A DNA stretch of 64,000 nucleotides from Aminobacter niigataensis (GTDB lineage: Bacteria; Pseudomonadota; Alphaproteobacteria; Rhizobiales; Rhizobiaceae): contig NZ_JACHOT010000004.1 in NCBI RefSeq assembly GCF_014200015.1, positions 1 to 64,000 on the forward strand, written 5' to 3'. Below, one piece after another: positions 26,972-37,392 of this stretch; position 1 is the stretch's first letter, and every line of letters begins with the position of its first letter. A program made the position numbers and the translations under genes. A model generated the notes under the pieces. The model saw only the letters and a program-made list of their open reading frames with translations. It did not search any database and was not told the origin of the DNA.

Positions 26972-28834
26972 TTGCTGAGACTTACCCTTGCCGCCGGCGC
27001 AATTGCGCTGGCAATTCCAACGCAATCCCAGGCGCAGCAGGTGCCCGCGGCCGAAAATGTGACCGTACTTCGGCCGCTGGTCGTGTCGACACCGTTGCGG
27101 CGCGAGACGGCGCTCGTTCGCTCGACGTCGTCGGTCACCGTCATTGACGAGGAGGAACTCAGGAAATCGGCGGCGCCCGATTTGCCGTCGCTGCTCAAGC
27201 GCTACACCGGGGTTTCCATCGTCGGCTATGGCGGCCAGGGAGCTTCCTCCAACGTCTACCTGCGCGGCATGTCGGCCGGGCAGACACTGGTGCTGGTCAA
27301 CGGCGTCCGCACCGCCTCGGCAACCAGCGGCACCAGTTCGATCTTCAACATCCCCCTTGCCTCGATCGAACGCATTGAGATCGCCAAGGGCCCGCACTCG
27401 GCCCAGTATGGTGCCGACGCGATCGGCGGTGTCGTCAACATCATCACCAAGCAAGGTGGCCAGTGTGCCGACGGCCGCAGTGCTTGCGCCAGCATCACCA
27501 CCGGCGTCACGCACCCGCGGGGAGCCTATGTCTCGGGCGACGTGCGCGGCCGCAGCGAAGGTGGCGTCGACTATTCCATCGGCGGCAGCATCCTCGGCAC
27601 GCGCGGCTACGACTTCACCACGCCGCTGGCCTGGGGCCACGAGCCCGACGATGACGGCTTCCTCCAGGGTTCGCTCAACTTCTCCCTCGCCAAGGAATAC
27701 GGCTGGGGCAGGCTTTATGCCGACGGCCTGTTCGCCCGCGGCCGCTCGCAATACGACGACACCTTCCCGTCCAGCAACGAAGTCGATACCGACACATTCG
27801 CCGGCAAGGCAGGGGTGCGTCTGAAGCACTCCGATAGTTGGTCCTCGACGGTCGAGCTGTCCAGCAGCCTCGATCATTCGACCAATTTCCGAGACGGCGT
27901 TTCGGGCGACAGCGAGTTCGACACAAGGCGCTACGGCATCTTCGCGTCGACCGAAAAGACCTTCGAGGCCGGTGATGCCCGGCATGTCGTGACCGGCGGT
28001 GCCGAGGCCTATCGCGAACGGGTCGATTCGACGGTCGATTTCGACGTCACCTCGCGCGATCTGGCGGCGGTGTTCGGGCAATATTCGGTCGAACATGGTG
28101 CGCTGACCATCGACAGCGGCCTGCGCTACGATCACAATGAACAGTTCGGCAGCGCCACCACCTACAATATCGGCGCCAGCTTCGAGATCGTGCCCGAACT
28201 CGTCGCCCGCGCCTCCTACGGCACCGGCTTTCGCGCACCGACCTTCAACGACCTCTATTATCCAAATTATTCGAACTCGAACCTGAGGCCGGAAAAATCG
28301 AGGTCCTACGAACTTGGCCTCAACTGGCGGCCGACCGACCGGACCACGCTCGACGTCGCTTTCTACCAGACATGGCTCACCGACGCGATCGCCTCCAACC
28401 CGCCGACCTACCTGCCGTTCAATGTCGCACGCGCCAAGGTGGTCGGCGTCGAGGCGACGGTGACGCACGAATTCAGCGACCGCTGGAGCGGCAAGGCGTC
28501 GATCGACTACCGTTCGCCCAAGAACGAGGACAATGGCCGCTACATTCCCTATCGCGACCGTTTCAAGGCGACCGCCGAACTGGGTTTTGCCGCGACCGAC
28601 AGCCTGGACCTGACCGCTAGGCTGCTCTACGGCGCGGCGCGCTACGCCGACGCGGCGAACACCGTCAAGCTGCCTGAGTATGTGACGGTGGATTTTGCCG
28701 CCAACTACACCTTTGATGCGCAATCGAGCCTGAAGTTCTCGGTCGAAAACCTGTTCGACGAGCAATATTCGACCGTCCCCAACTATCGCGCGCCTGGCCG
28801 GACTTTCAATCTGAGCTTCACGCGTGTGTTCTGA
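26972..28834 (+). CDS. btuB: TonB-dependent vitamin B12 receptor BtuB
   Basis: This outer membrane receptor imports cobalamin using TonB energy. The plug domain (SVTVIDEEELRKSAAPDLPS, YLRGMSAGQTLVLVNGVR, IEIAKGPHSAQYGADAIGG) and barrel end (VENLFDEQYSTVPNY, ending FTRVF) are typical, with the terminal Phe. The start is uncertain. A TTG at 26972 gives a 620-residue protein with a sensible signal peptide (LRLTLAAGAIALAIPTQSQA), preceded by GGGGGCA. The frame is open back to an ATG at 26789, but that lead is not signal-like. Location right after a cobalamin riboswitch and before binding protein, permease and ATPase genes fixes the function. Confidence 0.9.
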   Translation: MLRLTLAAGAIALAIPTQSQAQQVPAAENVTVLRPLVVSTPLRRETALVRSTSSVTVIDEEELRKSAAPDLPSLLKRYTGVSIVGYGGQGASSNVYLRGMSAGQTLVLVNGVRTASATSGTSSIFNIPLASIERIEIAKGPHSAQYGADAIGGVVNIITKQGGQCADGRSACASITTGVTHPRGAYVSGDVRGRSEGGVDYSIGGSILGTRGYDFTTPLAWGHEPDDDGFLQGSLNFSLAKEYGWGRLYADGLFARGRSQYDDTFPSSNEVDTDTFAGKAGVRLKHSDSWSSTVELSSSLDHSTNFRDGVSGDSEFDTRRYGIFASTEKTFEAGDARHVVTGGAEAYRERVDSTVDFDVTSRDLAAVFGQYSVEHGALTIDSGLRYDHNEQFGSATTYNIGASFEIVPELVARASYGTGFRAPTFNDLYYPNYSNSNLRPEKSRSYELGLNWRPTDRTTLDVAFYQTWLTDAIASNPPTYLPFNVARAKVVGVEATVTHEFSDRWSGKASIDYRSPKNEDNGRYIPYRDRFKATAELGFAATDSLDLTARLLYGAARYADAANTVKLPEYVTVDFAANYTFDAQSSLKFSVENLFDEQYSTVPNYRAPGRTFNLSFTRVF

Positions 28835-28845
28835 TGGGAGGTAAC

Positions 28846-29697
28846 ATGTCGACCAATCGTATGCTGCAGGCGTTGCCGCTCGCCCTCGCGGGCACAATGC
28901 TCGCGGCTGCCCCTGCTGCAGCCGAACCGCCCAAGCGCGTCGTCTCGATGAATGTCTGCACCGACCAGTTGGCCATGCTGATGGCGGGGCAAGGACAGCT
29001 GCACTCCGTCTCGTATCTGGCGAGAGATCCTGGCACCTCGGTACTCGCCGAGCGCGCCAAAGGTCTCGTGGTCAACCATGGCCTCGCCGAGGAGGTCTTC
29101 CTGATGCAGCCCGACCTGGTGCTCGCCGGCACCTACACGACACGGTCGACGGTGGCCCTGCTGCGACGCCTCGGCATCCGCGTCGAGGAATTCGCGCCCG
29201 ACAATTCCATCGCCGAGATCAGGTCGAACATCCTGCGCATGGGCGAGGTGCTGGAGCGGCGCGAGCGCGCGGCGGAGCTGGTCGCCGACCTCGACCGCGG
29301 GGTGGCCGAACTCGCCGCCCGCCCGGCCTCGGACAGGACAGTCGCCACCTACTATGCCAACAGCTACACGTCAGGCGCAGGTACGCTGGTCGACGACATC
29401 GTCAAGCTCTCCGGCCTTGTCAACGTCGCCGACAAATTGGGCCTCAGCGGCACGGCGCGGCTGCCGCTCGAGATGCTGGTCCTGGCCCAGCCCGATCTCA
29501 TCGCCGGCGGCGGCGAAAGCTACGATGCGCCCGCGCTCGCCCAGGAGAATTTCGTCCATCCGGCATACCGGGCGATCGCCGGGCAAGGCAGCGCAGTTCC
29601 GATCCCCGCGCGCTACACCATCTGCGGCGCGCCGTTCACGCTCGAGGCTGCGCGCCTGCTCCGCGACGCCGCCGCGGGCAAGGACGGCGTCCAATGA
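28846..29697 (+). CDS. btuF: periplasmic cobalamin-binding protein (BtuF-like)
   Basis: This 283-residue periplasmic solute-binding protein is of the helical-backbone class used for B12 and siderophores. It has a signal peptide (PLALAGTMLAAAPAAA) and the first-lobe pattern KRVVSMNVCTDQLAMLM, as found in BtuF-like proteins. The start at 28846 has GGGAGGTAAC upstream; the ATG at 28834 overlaps the btuB stop and would sit on that Shine-Dalgarno. Its stop overlaps the permease start (ATGA). It would hand B12 from the periplasm to the BtuCD-type complex encoded next. Confidence 0.88.
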   Translation: MSTNRMLQALPLALAGTMLAAAPAAAEPPKRVVSMNVCTDQLAMLMAGQGQLHSVSYLARDPGTSVLAERAKGLVVNHGLAEEVFLMQPDLVLAGTYTTRSTVALLRRLGIRVEEFAPDNSIAEIRSNILRMGEVLERRERAAELVADLDRGVAELAARPASDRTVATYYANSYTSGAGTLVDDIVKLSGLVNVADKLGLSGTARLPLEMLVLAQPDLIAGGGESYDAPALAQENFVHPAYRAIAGQGSAVPIPARYTICGAPFTLEAARLLRDAAAGKDGVQ

Positions 29698-30695
29698 GCG
29701 ACACCTCTCGCTACGGCCTTGTGCTGGGCGCACTTGCTGCGTTCGCCACCATCCTGTTCCTGCTTTCGCTCACCGTCGGTCCGGCAGCCCTGGGTTTCAG
29801 CGACAGCATGGCCGCATTGTTTTCGGACAAGGCAGGCGCCATCGAACTGATCATGGGCGAGATTCGCCTGCCGCGCGCACTGCTCGGCCTGATGGTCGGT
29901 GCAACGCTCGGTCTCTCCGGTGCGGCGTTGCAGGGCTATCTGCGCAATCCGCTGGCCGAGCCGGGGCTGATCGGCGTCAGCGCCTCGGCATCACTGGGCG
30001 CCGTCATCGCCATATATTCCGGCCTGGCGGCGATCTTCCCGCTCGCCTTGCCGCTGTCGGCGCTGGCCGCCGCCGTCCTTGCCGTCGTCGTGGTCCAAGC
30101 TCTCGCCGGTCTGCGCGGCAGTACGCTCACCATCATCCTGGCGGGAGTTGCCGTGTCGAGCTTTGCCGGCGCCATGACGTCGCTTGCCCTCAACCTGTCG
30201 CCCAATCCATTCGCCGCACTCGAGATCACGTTCTGGATGCTCGGTTCGTTGACCGATCGATCGATGACCCATGTCTGGCTGGCCATGCCGTTCATGCTCG
30301 TGGGCTGGCTGATGCTGGCGGCGCTCGGCCGGGCACTCGATGCGCTGACCCTCGGCAACGAGACGGCGGCAAGCATGGGCATCGACATGCGTCGCGTGCA
30401 GTGGCTTGCCGTCTTCGGCACGGCGTCGGCGGTAGGGGCTGCGACAGCCGTGGCAGGCGCTATCGGCTTCGTCGGCCTCGTTGTGCCGCACATGCTTCGA
30501 CCGCTGGTCGGGTCAAGGCCGTCGCGGCTGTTGCCGGCCAGCGCCCTGGGCGGCGCCTGCATGCTGCTTGCCGCCGATATCCTGGTCCGGATCATCGCGC
30601 CGGAGCGCGATCTCAAGCTCGGCGTGCTCACCGCCATCGTCGGTGCGCCGTTCTTCCTCTGGCTGGTCTACCGCACGAGAAGGAAACTCGCGTGA
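29694..30695 (+). CDS. btuC: FecCD-family permease for cobalamin (BtuC-like)
   Basis: This 333-residue inner membrane permease has about ten transmembrane segments and the FecCD signature segments MGEIRLPRALLGLMVGATLG, GAALQGYLRNPLAEPGLIGV and IGFVGLVVPHMLR. It is translationally coupled to the binding-protein gene before it and the ATPase gene after it. The family serves siderophores, heme and B12; the riboswitch upstream assigns this one to B12. Confidence 0.9.
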   Translation: MSDTSRYGLVLGALAAFATILFLLSLTVGPAALGFSDSMAALFSDKAGAIELIMGEIRLPRALLGLMVGATLGLSGAALQGYLRNPLAEPGLIGVSASASLGAVIAIYSGLAAIFPLALPLSALAAAVLAVVVVQALAGLRGSTLTIILAGVAVSSFAGAMTSLALNLSPNPFAALEITFWMLGSLTDRSMTHVWLAMPFMLVGWLMLAALGRALDALTLGNETAASMGIDMRRVQWLAVFGTASAVGAATAVAGAIGFVGLVVPHMLRPLVGSRPSRLLPASALGGACMLLAADILVRIIAPERDLKLGVLTAIVGAPFFLWLVYRTRRKLA

Positions 30696-31483
30696 TGCTG
30701 CTCGACGTTCAAAATCTCAAGGCGTCGCTGGGCAGACGGCCTGTGCTCCACGGCGTTTCCTTCTCGGTGATGCCGGGCGAGTTCATCGGCCTGATCGGGC
30801 CCAACGGTGCCGGCAAGTCGACCTTGCTGCGGGCACTTCTGGGGCTCATTCCGGCCGAAGGAGCAGTCGCTCTCGGGACGCTCGACGCCACCCATGCCAG
30901 CGCCAGGGAGCGCGCGTTCCACATGGCCTATGTCGCGCAGGAGCGCGAAATCGCCTGGGCCGTTCCTGTCGAAATGCTGGTGTCGCTCGGCCGCTCGCCG
31001 CATCGACCGGGATTTTCTGCCCTCACCGCAGCCGACCGCGCAGCCATCGAACGGGCGATGCGGCGGATGGAGGTGGACGGGTTTCGCGAGCGGGCAGCGA
31101 CCGAGCTTTCGGGCGGCGAGAAGGCGCGCGTCCTGATCGCGCGGGCGCTGGCGCAGGAGACGCCGCTGCTGCTCGCCGACGAGCCGACGGCCGGCCTCGA
31201 TCCATCGCACCAGATCGCGCTGATGCGCCTGTTCGCCGAGCTGGCGGCCAGCGAACGCAGCGTCGTCGCCTCGCTGCACGATCTCGGGCTCGCCGCGCGC
31301 TGGTGCACCCGCCTGCTGCTGATCGATGGCGGCCGGATCGTCGCCGACGGGCCACCGGCAGAGGTGCTCACCGCCCAGACGCTGCGCGCCGTCTACGGCG
31401 TCGAGGCTTTCTTTGGCGAGACCACGGGCCGGTTGGTGGTGCAGCCGCTCGATCTCGTCGCCGCCACCGGAGTTCGCCGATGA
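30695..31483 (+). CDS. btuD: ABC transporter ATP-binding protein for cobalamin (BtuD-like)
   Basis: This 262-residue ATPase of the FepC/BtuD group has Walker A GPNGAGKST, signature ELSGGEKARV, Walker B LLLADEPT and switch SLHD. Its ATG overlaps the permease TGA, and its own stop overlaps the next gene's ATG. Together with the two preceding gene products it forms the inner membrane B12 importer. Confidence 0.92.
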   Translation: MLLDVQNLKASLGRRPVLHGVSFSVMPGEFIGLIGPNGAGKSTLLRALLGLIPAEGAVALGTLDATHASARERAFHMAYVAQEREIAWAVPVEMLVSLGRSPHRPGFSALTAADRAAIERAMRRMEVDGFRERAATELSGGEKARVLIARALAQETPLLLADEPTAGLDPSHQIALMRLFAELAASERSVVASLHDLGLAARWCTRLLLIDGGRIVADGPPAEVLTAQTLRAVYGVEAFFGETTGRLVVQPLDLVAATGVRR

Positions 31484-32511
31484 GCTATCTGGAACAGCTG
31501 TTGCGCCACCACCTGCTGGACTGGCGAAGCGGATGGAGCATGGGCACATTCGGCGCCATCGCCGAGTTCCATCAGGACGATGGCGAGATCGCGGTGATCG
31601 ACGACCGTCAGCTCCTGACCCGGGCGACGCGGCGCGGCGGCATCCGCCTGGAGCGCAGCATGGTGGCCGGGCTGGTGCCGGTCGCCTACGAGACGTTGAG
31701 CCCCAGGCGACATCGCTGGAGCCAGGCGCTGGCGCTGTGCCTGCCCGACGCGAGGGCCAGGCGCAGCGGCCGCTCGGTGCTGACCGAGATCGGTCCCGAC
31801 GACAATGCCATCCGTGGCATCGACCGGACCGGCATCCTGTTCGACATGGGCCTGTCGCTGCCGCAATGCGATTTCTGCATCCGCACCAGCGAGCCGAAGC
31901 TGCTGGTCGAGTTGCGCGCAAATCTTGGCCGCTCGGTGTTCGATCCCGCAAACGGGGCCATGCCGGCGATCCTGCGCACGCACCCGCATCGCGTCGCGCT
32001 GACCAATATCGGCCGTGTCGAGGTCTACCAGAAAATCGGCGGCCCCGACACCGGCGGGGTGTCGCCGGAAGGGCCACATACCCATGTGCTGCCGAAGATG
32101 CTGAAGGGCGGGCGCACCCATTCGGCCAACACGCCGATCCCAGAGGGCCTGCTGCCGCTCGGCGCGCTTCACCCCGGCAACCCCGTCATAGATGCGATAG
32201 GACGCGACCGGCCGTTCGAGCCGATCCTGCACGGCGCGTTCCAGGAGATGATGAGGCGGTTCGGCACGGCTGAGGCGCTGTCTGAACGCAAACGCGTCGA
32301 CGACGCGCTCGATGCAAGGCTTTCGCCGGTCGAGACCGAGGCGCCCTCGGGTCGCTTTGCCCGGTCGGCCATGCGGATCGCACTGCGCCAAAAGGCCCAC
32401 CTCGCCGCCCATTCCGGCAACATCGCGCTCGCCCGCCTCGTTGCGGACTGGCAGGCGGCCTTCGAGCAATCCGCCGCGGAAACGGAAGACGACGACGCGC
32501 CCGGCCACTGA
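31480..32511 (+). CDS. uncharacterised protein encoded in the B12 uptake operon
   Basis: I do not recognise a characterised family for this 343-residue protein. It has no signal peptide or membrane segment, so it should be cytosolic. The most striking stretch is GPHTHVLPKMLKGGRTHSAN near residues 200-220, with three histidines. An internal DFCIRTSEPKLLVELR contains one of two clustered cysteines. The C-terminus is alanine-rich and ends in an acidic tail (ETEDDDAPGH). Its ATG overlaps the ATPase stop (ATGA), so it is translated as part of the riboswitch-controlled btu operon. A role in handling or sensing the imported corrinoid is a reasonable guess, nothing more. Confidence 0.7.
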   Translation: MSYLEQLLRHHLLDWRSGWSMGTFGAIAEFHQDDGEIAVIDDRQLLTRATRRGGIRLERSMVAGLVPVAYETLSPRRHRWSQALALCLPDARARRSGRSVLTEIGPDDNAIRGIDRTGILFDMGLSLPQCDFCIRTSEPKLLVELRANLGRSVFDPANGAMPAILRTHPHRVALTNIGRVEVYQKIGGPDTGGVSPEGPHTHVLPKMLKGGRTHSANTPIPEGLLPLGALHPGNPVIDAIGRDRPFEPILHGAFQEMMRRFGTAEALSERKRVDDALDARLSPVETEAPSGRFARSAMRIALRQKAHLAAHSGNIALARLVADWQAAFEQSAAETEDDDAPGH

Positions 32512-32633
32512 TGCCGACAGTGCCACGAGGCACTGGGAGGCGTTTTGCAGCCGCACAACCTGCCAACAACTTGGCGGCTGCAAGCACGCCGGAGCCTCTA
32601 GGCACAAAAACGATTGTGGCCTTCCGATGATTT

Positions 32634-32652
32634 CTTGATAAAAGAAGTCAAG
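32634..32652 (+). promoter_or_regulatory. candidate RirA-type iron-responsive operator (IRO box) upstream of exbB
   Basis: CTTGATAAAAGAAGTCAAG is an imperfect dyad matching the TGA-N9-TCA core described for RirA-regulated promoters in rhizobia (TGA 32636-32638, TCA 32648-32650). It lies about 80 bp upstream of the exbB start, in an AT-rich patch. The surrounding 32512-32731 spacer has no gene. Confidence 0.5.
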
Positions 32653-32731
32653 AATGTTAGTGGGCTCCCGACCGGGCCGGGAAAGATGCGCAGAAGCCAC
32701 CGGTCGAAGGGTTCGAAGTCGGAGATTCGAG

Positions 32732-33916
<1,185 letters not shown>

Positions 33917-33927
33917 GAGCGGGTCCG

Positions 33928-34385
<458 letters not shown>

Positions 34386-34389
<4 letters not shown>

Positions 34390-35294
34390 CGGCGGCGGCG
34401 GCGCATCTCGGCTTCGGCCTCGGCGGCCTGAGCCGCCGCGAACTGGCGCTCTGGTCGGGCGCCGCAATGGTGATCGTCAGCGTCCACGTCGCCGGCGCCT
34501 GGTACGTCCAGCGGCAGCCGCCGATGATGCTGGACGAGATGCAGGCGCAATCGGCGGTGCTGATCGACCTTGCGCCGATGGCGATGGCGCCGGAAGCGGT
34601 GCCGCAGGATACGACAGACCTCGTCGACAGCCAGGCTGCCGAAAGCGTCGAGGAGCCGACCGAGACCATTACGCCCGATCCCGTCGAGCCGGTGACCGAA
34701 CCCGTGGAGGAAGTCGCCGAAGACATGCCCGAGCCGCTGGAAGATGTCGCCGAGGCCGAGCCCGTCGAAGAGGTGGTGCCCGACATCGTGGAAGCACCGC
34801 TGCCGGAAGTGGCGATGGCCATCCCCGAACCGCGCCCGGAGATCAAGAAGCCGAAGCCGGTGGAAAAGCCGGTGCGCGAAAAGAAGCCGGTGCAGAAGAA
34901 GCCGGAGCCGGTGAAGCAGGCCAAGGTCGAGAAGAAGCCGGCGACGACCAGCAGCCAGGCATCGCAAAAATCGGCACAGAATTCCGAGAGCACCCGTGCA
35001 CCCGCGCCGGGCCAGGGTGGCGGCAAGGCGATGTCGCCGGCGCGCTGGCAGTCACGCGTCTACTCCCACCTCAACAGGCACAAGCCGAGGAACGTGCGCA
35101 GCCGTGGTTCGGTCGCCGTCCGGTTTTCCTTCAACACCAATGGCGACGTGCTTTCGGTCAGGCTGGTGAGCTCCTCCGGCGACCAGGCCCTCGACGAGGC
35201 CGCGGTCAATCTCGTGCGCCGCTCGTCGCCGATCCCGGCGCCGCCGCCCTCAGTCCCGACGAGCATCATCGTGCCGATCGACTTCAGGCGCTGA
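34386..35294 (+). CDS. tonB: TonB energy transducer
   Basis: This 302-residue protein has an N-terminal transmembrane anchor ([18 protein letters not shown]), a long Glu-Pro then Lys-Pro-rich periplasmic spacer ([23 protein letters not shown]) and the C-terminal TonB domain. The last has [20 protein letters not shown] and [17 protein letters not shown]. It transfers the ExbBD proton-motive energy to outer membrane receptors, here probably BtuB and the receptor at 37393-39696. Confidence 0.93.
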
Positions 35295-35302
35295 GGTTGC
35301 GC

Positions 35303-35333
35303 GCCTGCCCATTGCCGTGAGAACCGGGCAGGC
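35303..35333 (+). terminator. probable terminator after tonB
   Basis: An 8-bp stem GCCTGCCC / GGGCAGGC with a 15-base loop lies 9 bp after the tonB stop, followed by AGCATTTCTCCTATTT. The T tract is interrupted, so efficiency is uncertain. Confidence 0.45.
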
Positions 35334-35673
35334 AGCATTTCTCCTATTTCGGCTTAGACCGACCGTTCACGGCAGCGCCGGCGAGCGACGGAACGCCGCG
35401 CTCGCCTTTCGGTTGCGGCCCGCGCTGTGCCCAATTCGCCACACCCTCGCAACATTGTGCTGCGACAATTCGTGCCGGAGCGACAGGTCGCGCCGCAGTT
35501 AGCGCAGCAGAATCAAACACTAAACATGATAAAAATAGGAAGGTTTTAATCCAGGCCGTCCCGTTTCCCTAAGACATTGGGGTTGCACGACATTTTCTGA
35601 GCGCCTAGGGAGCCTGCGTTGCCGCCGTTTCCAAGGGGAATCGGCCTGCCAGCACGAACTGGTGTGAAGAAGA
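35334..35673. other. intergenic region upstream of the FecI-like sigma gene
   Basis: This 340-bp stretch has no supported gene. Its AT-rich middle (around 35510-35550, AAACATGATAAAAATAGG) is where a promoter for the sigma factor gene would be expected. I found no full TGA-N9-TCA or Fur-like dyad in it. Confidence 0.4.
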
Positions 35674-36186
35674 GTGAGCAAGATGGAACTCACCAGGCTA
35701 CTTCAGAGCTTTGCCGCGCTGCGCCCCCGCATCGAGGCTTTGACGCGCGGCCGTGTCGGCTGCAGCGCAACCGCGGAAGACATCCTCCAGGACACCTGGA
35801 TCAGGCTGTCCAACGTCCGGCATGACGATTCCATCGACAATCACGCCGCCTTCGCCATGCGGGCTGCCAAGAACGCGGCCATCGGTCATTTCCGCAAGCA
35901 GCAGCGGCGCAACGAGATCGACGCCGAGGTCAACGACCTGTTGTGGCAATCGGTCGACGAGATTTCGCCTGAGCGGATCGTGATGGGCCGCGACATGCTG
36001 CGCGCCGTCGACGCGGCATTGCAGGACATGCCCGAACGGAGCCGGCGTATTTTCCTGATGAACCGGATCAATGGCGTTTCCCACCGCGAGATCGCGCGCC
36101 AGATCGGCATCAGCGAAGAGGCCGTCTACTACCACATCCGGCGTGTGGTCGAGCGCCTGGCCGAGCTTCGCGACAGCCAGGCTTAG
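35674..36186 (+). CDS. FecI-like ECF sigma factor
   Basis: This 170-residue ECF sigma factor has region 2 around SATAEDILQDTWIRLSN and region 4 around PERSRRIFLMNRINGVSHRE, with IARQIGISEEAVYYHIRRVV. FecI-type factors direct transcription of iron-siderophore receptor genes under control of a FecR partner, which is encoded next. The start is a GTG at 35674; an ATG at 35683 is nearly as good. It probably activates the receptor and siderophore genes downstream. Confidence 0.9.
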   Translation: MSKMELTRLLQSFAALRPRIEALTRGRVGCSATAEDILQDTWIRLSNVRHDDSIDNHAAFAMRAAKNAAIGHFRKQQRRNEIDAEVNDLLWQSVDEISPERIVMGRDMLRAVDAALQDMPERSRRIFLMNRINGVSHREIARQIGISEEAVYYHIRRVVERLAELRDSQA

Positions 36187-36292
36187 TCCTGCGACAACAT
36201 TTATTTTGCCATGACGCTTAGGCGTGGTGCCGTCTCGCGTGTCTATGATAGCAAGATGGTTGGGGTGCCCGTAGCAAACGGGCACGTGCTGC

Positions 36293-37264
36293 GTGACTGG
36301 CATGGGCAAAGGGCAAGAACGATCCGAGATCGACCGAGGCGTCGCACTTGATGCGCGTGACTGGATCGTTCGGCTGACCGCCGGCAATCTCAGCCGGCAG
36401 GAGCTCGACCGGTTCCACGCCTGGCGCGCGCAGTCGCCGGAACATGCGCAGGCATTCGCCCGCGAGAAGGAATTCTGGCAGCTTCTGCAAGGCGTGAACG
36501 ACGGCAACCCGCCCGTTGCCGTGCCGAAGCTGCGCCGACCCGTCAACCGACGCTCGTTCCTTGTCGGCGGCGCCCTTGCCGCCTCGGTTGCAGCTGTCGC
36601 CGCGCCGCGTGTCATCACATGGATGCGTTCGGACTTTGCCACCAGCTCGGGCGAGCAGGCGACGACCACCCTGCCCGACGGCTCGACGATGTTCCTCAAC
36701 ACCAACAGTTCCGTTGCCGTCGATTTCCAGCGTGGCCGACGCCTGGTGAACCTGCTCGCCGGCGAGGCGGAATTCGCCGTCAAGCCGGCCGCCGGCGTGC
36801 CGTTCAGCGTCTCGGCGCTTGGCGGCAGCAGCGATGCGGATAGCGGTGTCTATGCGGTGCGCTCGATCGCCGGCGAGGTCACGATCACCGCATCGACGGG
36901 AACCGTTTCGGTGACCGGCGGAGATGCCGGCGCTGCCGCCAACTTGGTGTCGCTCGCCCCCGGACAGCAGACCCGCTACCTGAGCGGCGGCGCACCCAAG
37001 CCTGCTTCGGATGTCGACCTCGACACAGAGCTCGCCTGGCGCACCGGTCGTGTGGTGTTCGACGCCCGGCCGTTCAGCAGTGCCGTCGCCGAGCTCGGCC
37101 GCTACGTTTCCGAACGGCTGGTCGTTGCCACCCATGCGCACGATGCGAGCCCGATCACGGCCGTGTTCCTGACACGCGACGCCCATGCGGCGATCGAGGC
37201 CCTGGCACATACCCAGGGGCTTTCGGTGCGCAGGGTTCCCGGTGTCGTCATCGTCATTTCCTGA
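36293..37264 (+). CDS. FecR-like anti-sigma/sensor protein
   Basis: This 323-residue FecR family protein has an N-terminal cytoplasmic sigma-binding part with the paired-Trp pattern ARDWIVRLTAG and FHAWRAQSPEH. A single twin-Arg/membrane segment (RRSFLVGGALAASVAAVAAP) comes next. The periplasmic FecR domain then reads TTTLPDGSTMFLNTNSSVAV, with GEAEFAV further on. The last about 60 residues resemble an STN-like fold. The start is GTG 36293 or ATG 36302. It should sense substrate loading of the receptor encoded next, through that receptor's STN domain. Confidence 0.9.
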   Translation: MTGMGKGQERSEIDRGVALDARDWIVRLTAGNLSRQELDRFHAWRAQSPEHAQAFAREKEFWQLLQGVNDGNPPVAVPKLRRPVNRRSFLVGGALAASVAAVAAPRVITWMRSDFATSSGEQATTTLPDGSTMFLNTNSSVAVDFQRGRRLVNLLAGEAEFAVKPAAGVPFSVSALGGSSDADSGVYAVRSIAGEVTITASTGTVSVTGGDAGAAANLVSLAPGQQTRYLSGGAPKPASDVDLDTELAWRTGRVVFDARPFSSAVAELGRYVSERLVVATHAHDASPITAVFLTRDAHAAIEALAHTQGLSVRRVPGVVIVIS

Positions 37265-37392
37265 CCCTGACGAACTCGCGCCAACTTATTTCAGAAAAAA
37301 TGCAGACAGCTCTTTAGGCGGCGGGCCCCGTCGCGCGTCACACCATCGAAGGCGCTCGGTGGATGGGTGCGCCACGCTTTTTGGGGACCAGC

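Noticed and set aside
26810-28897. 695-codon minus-strand frame over btuB
   Set aside because: Antisense to a clear TonB-dependent receptor; no motif in it.
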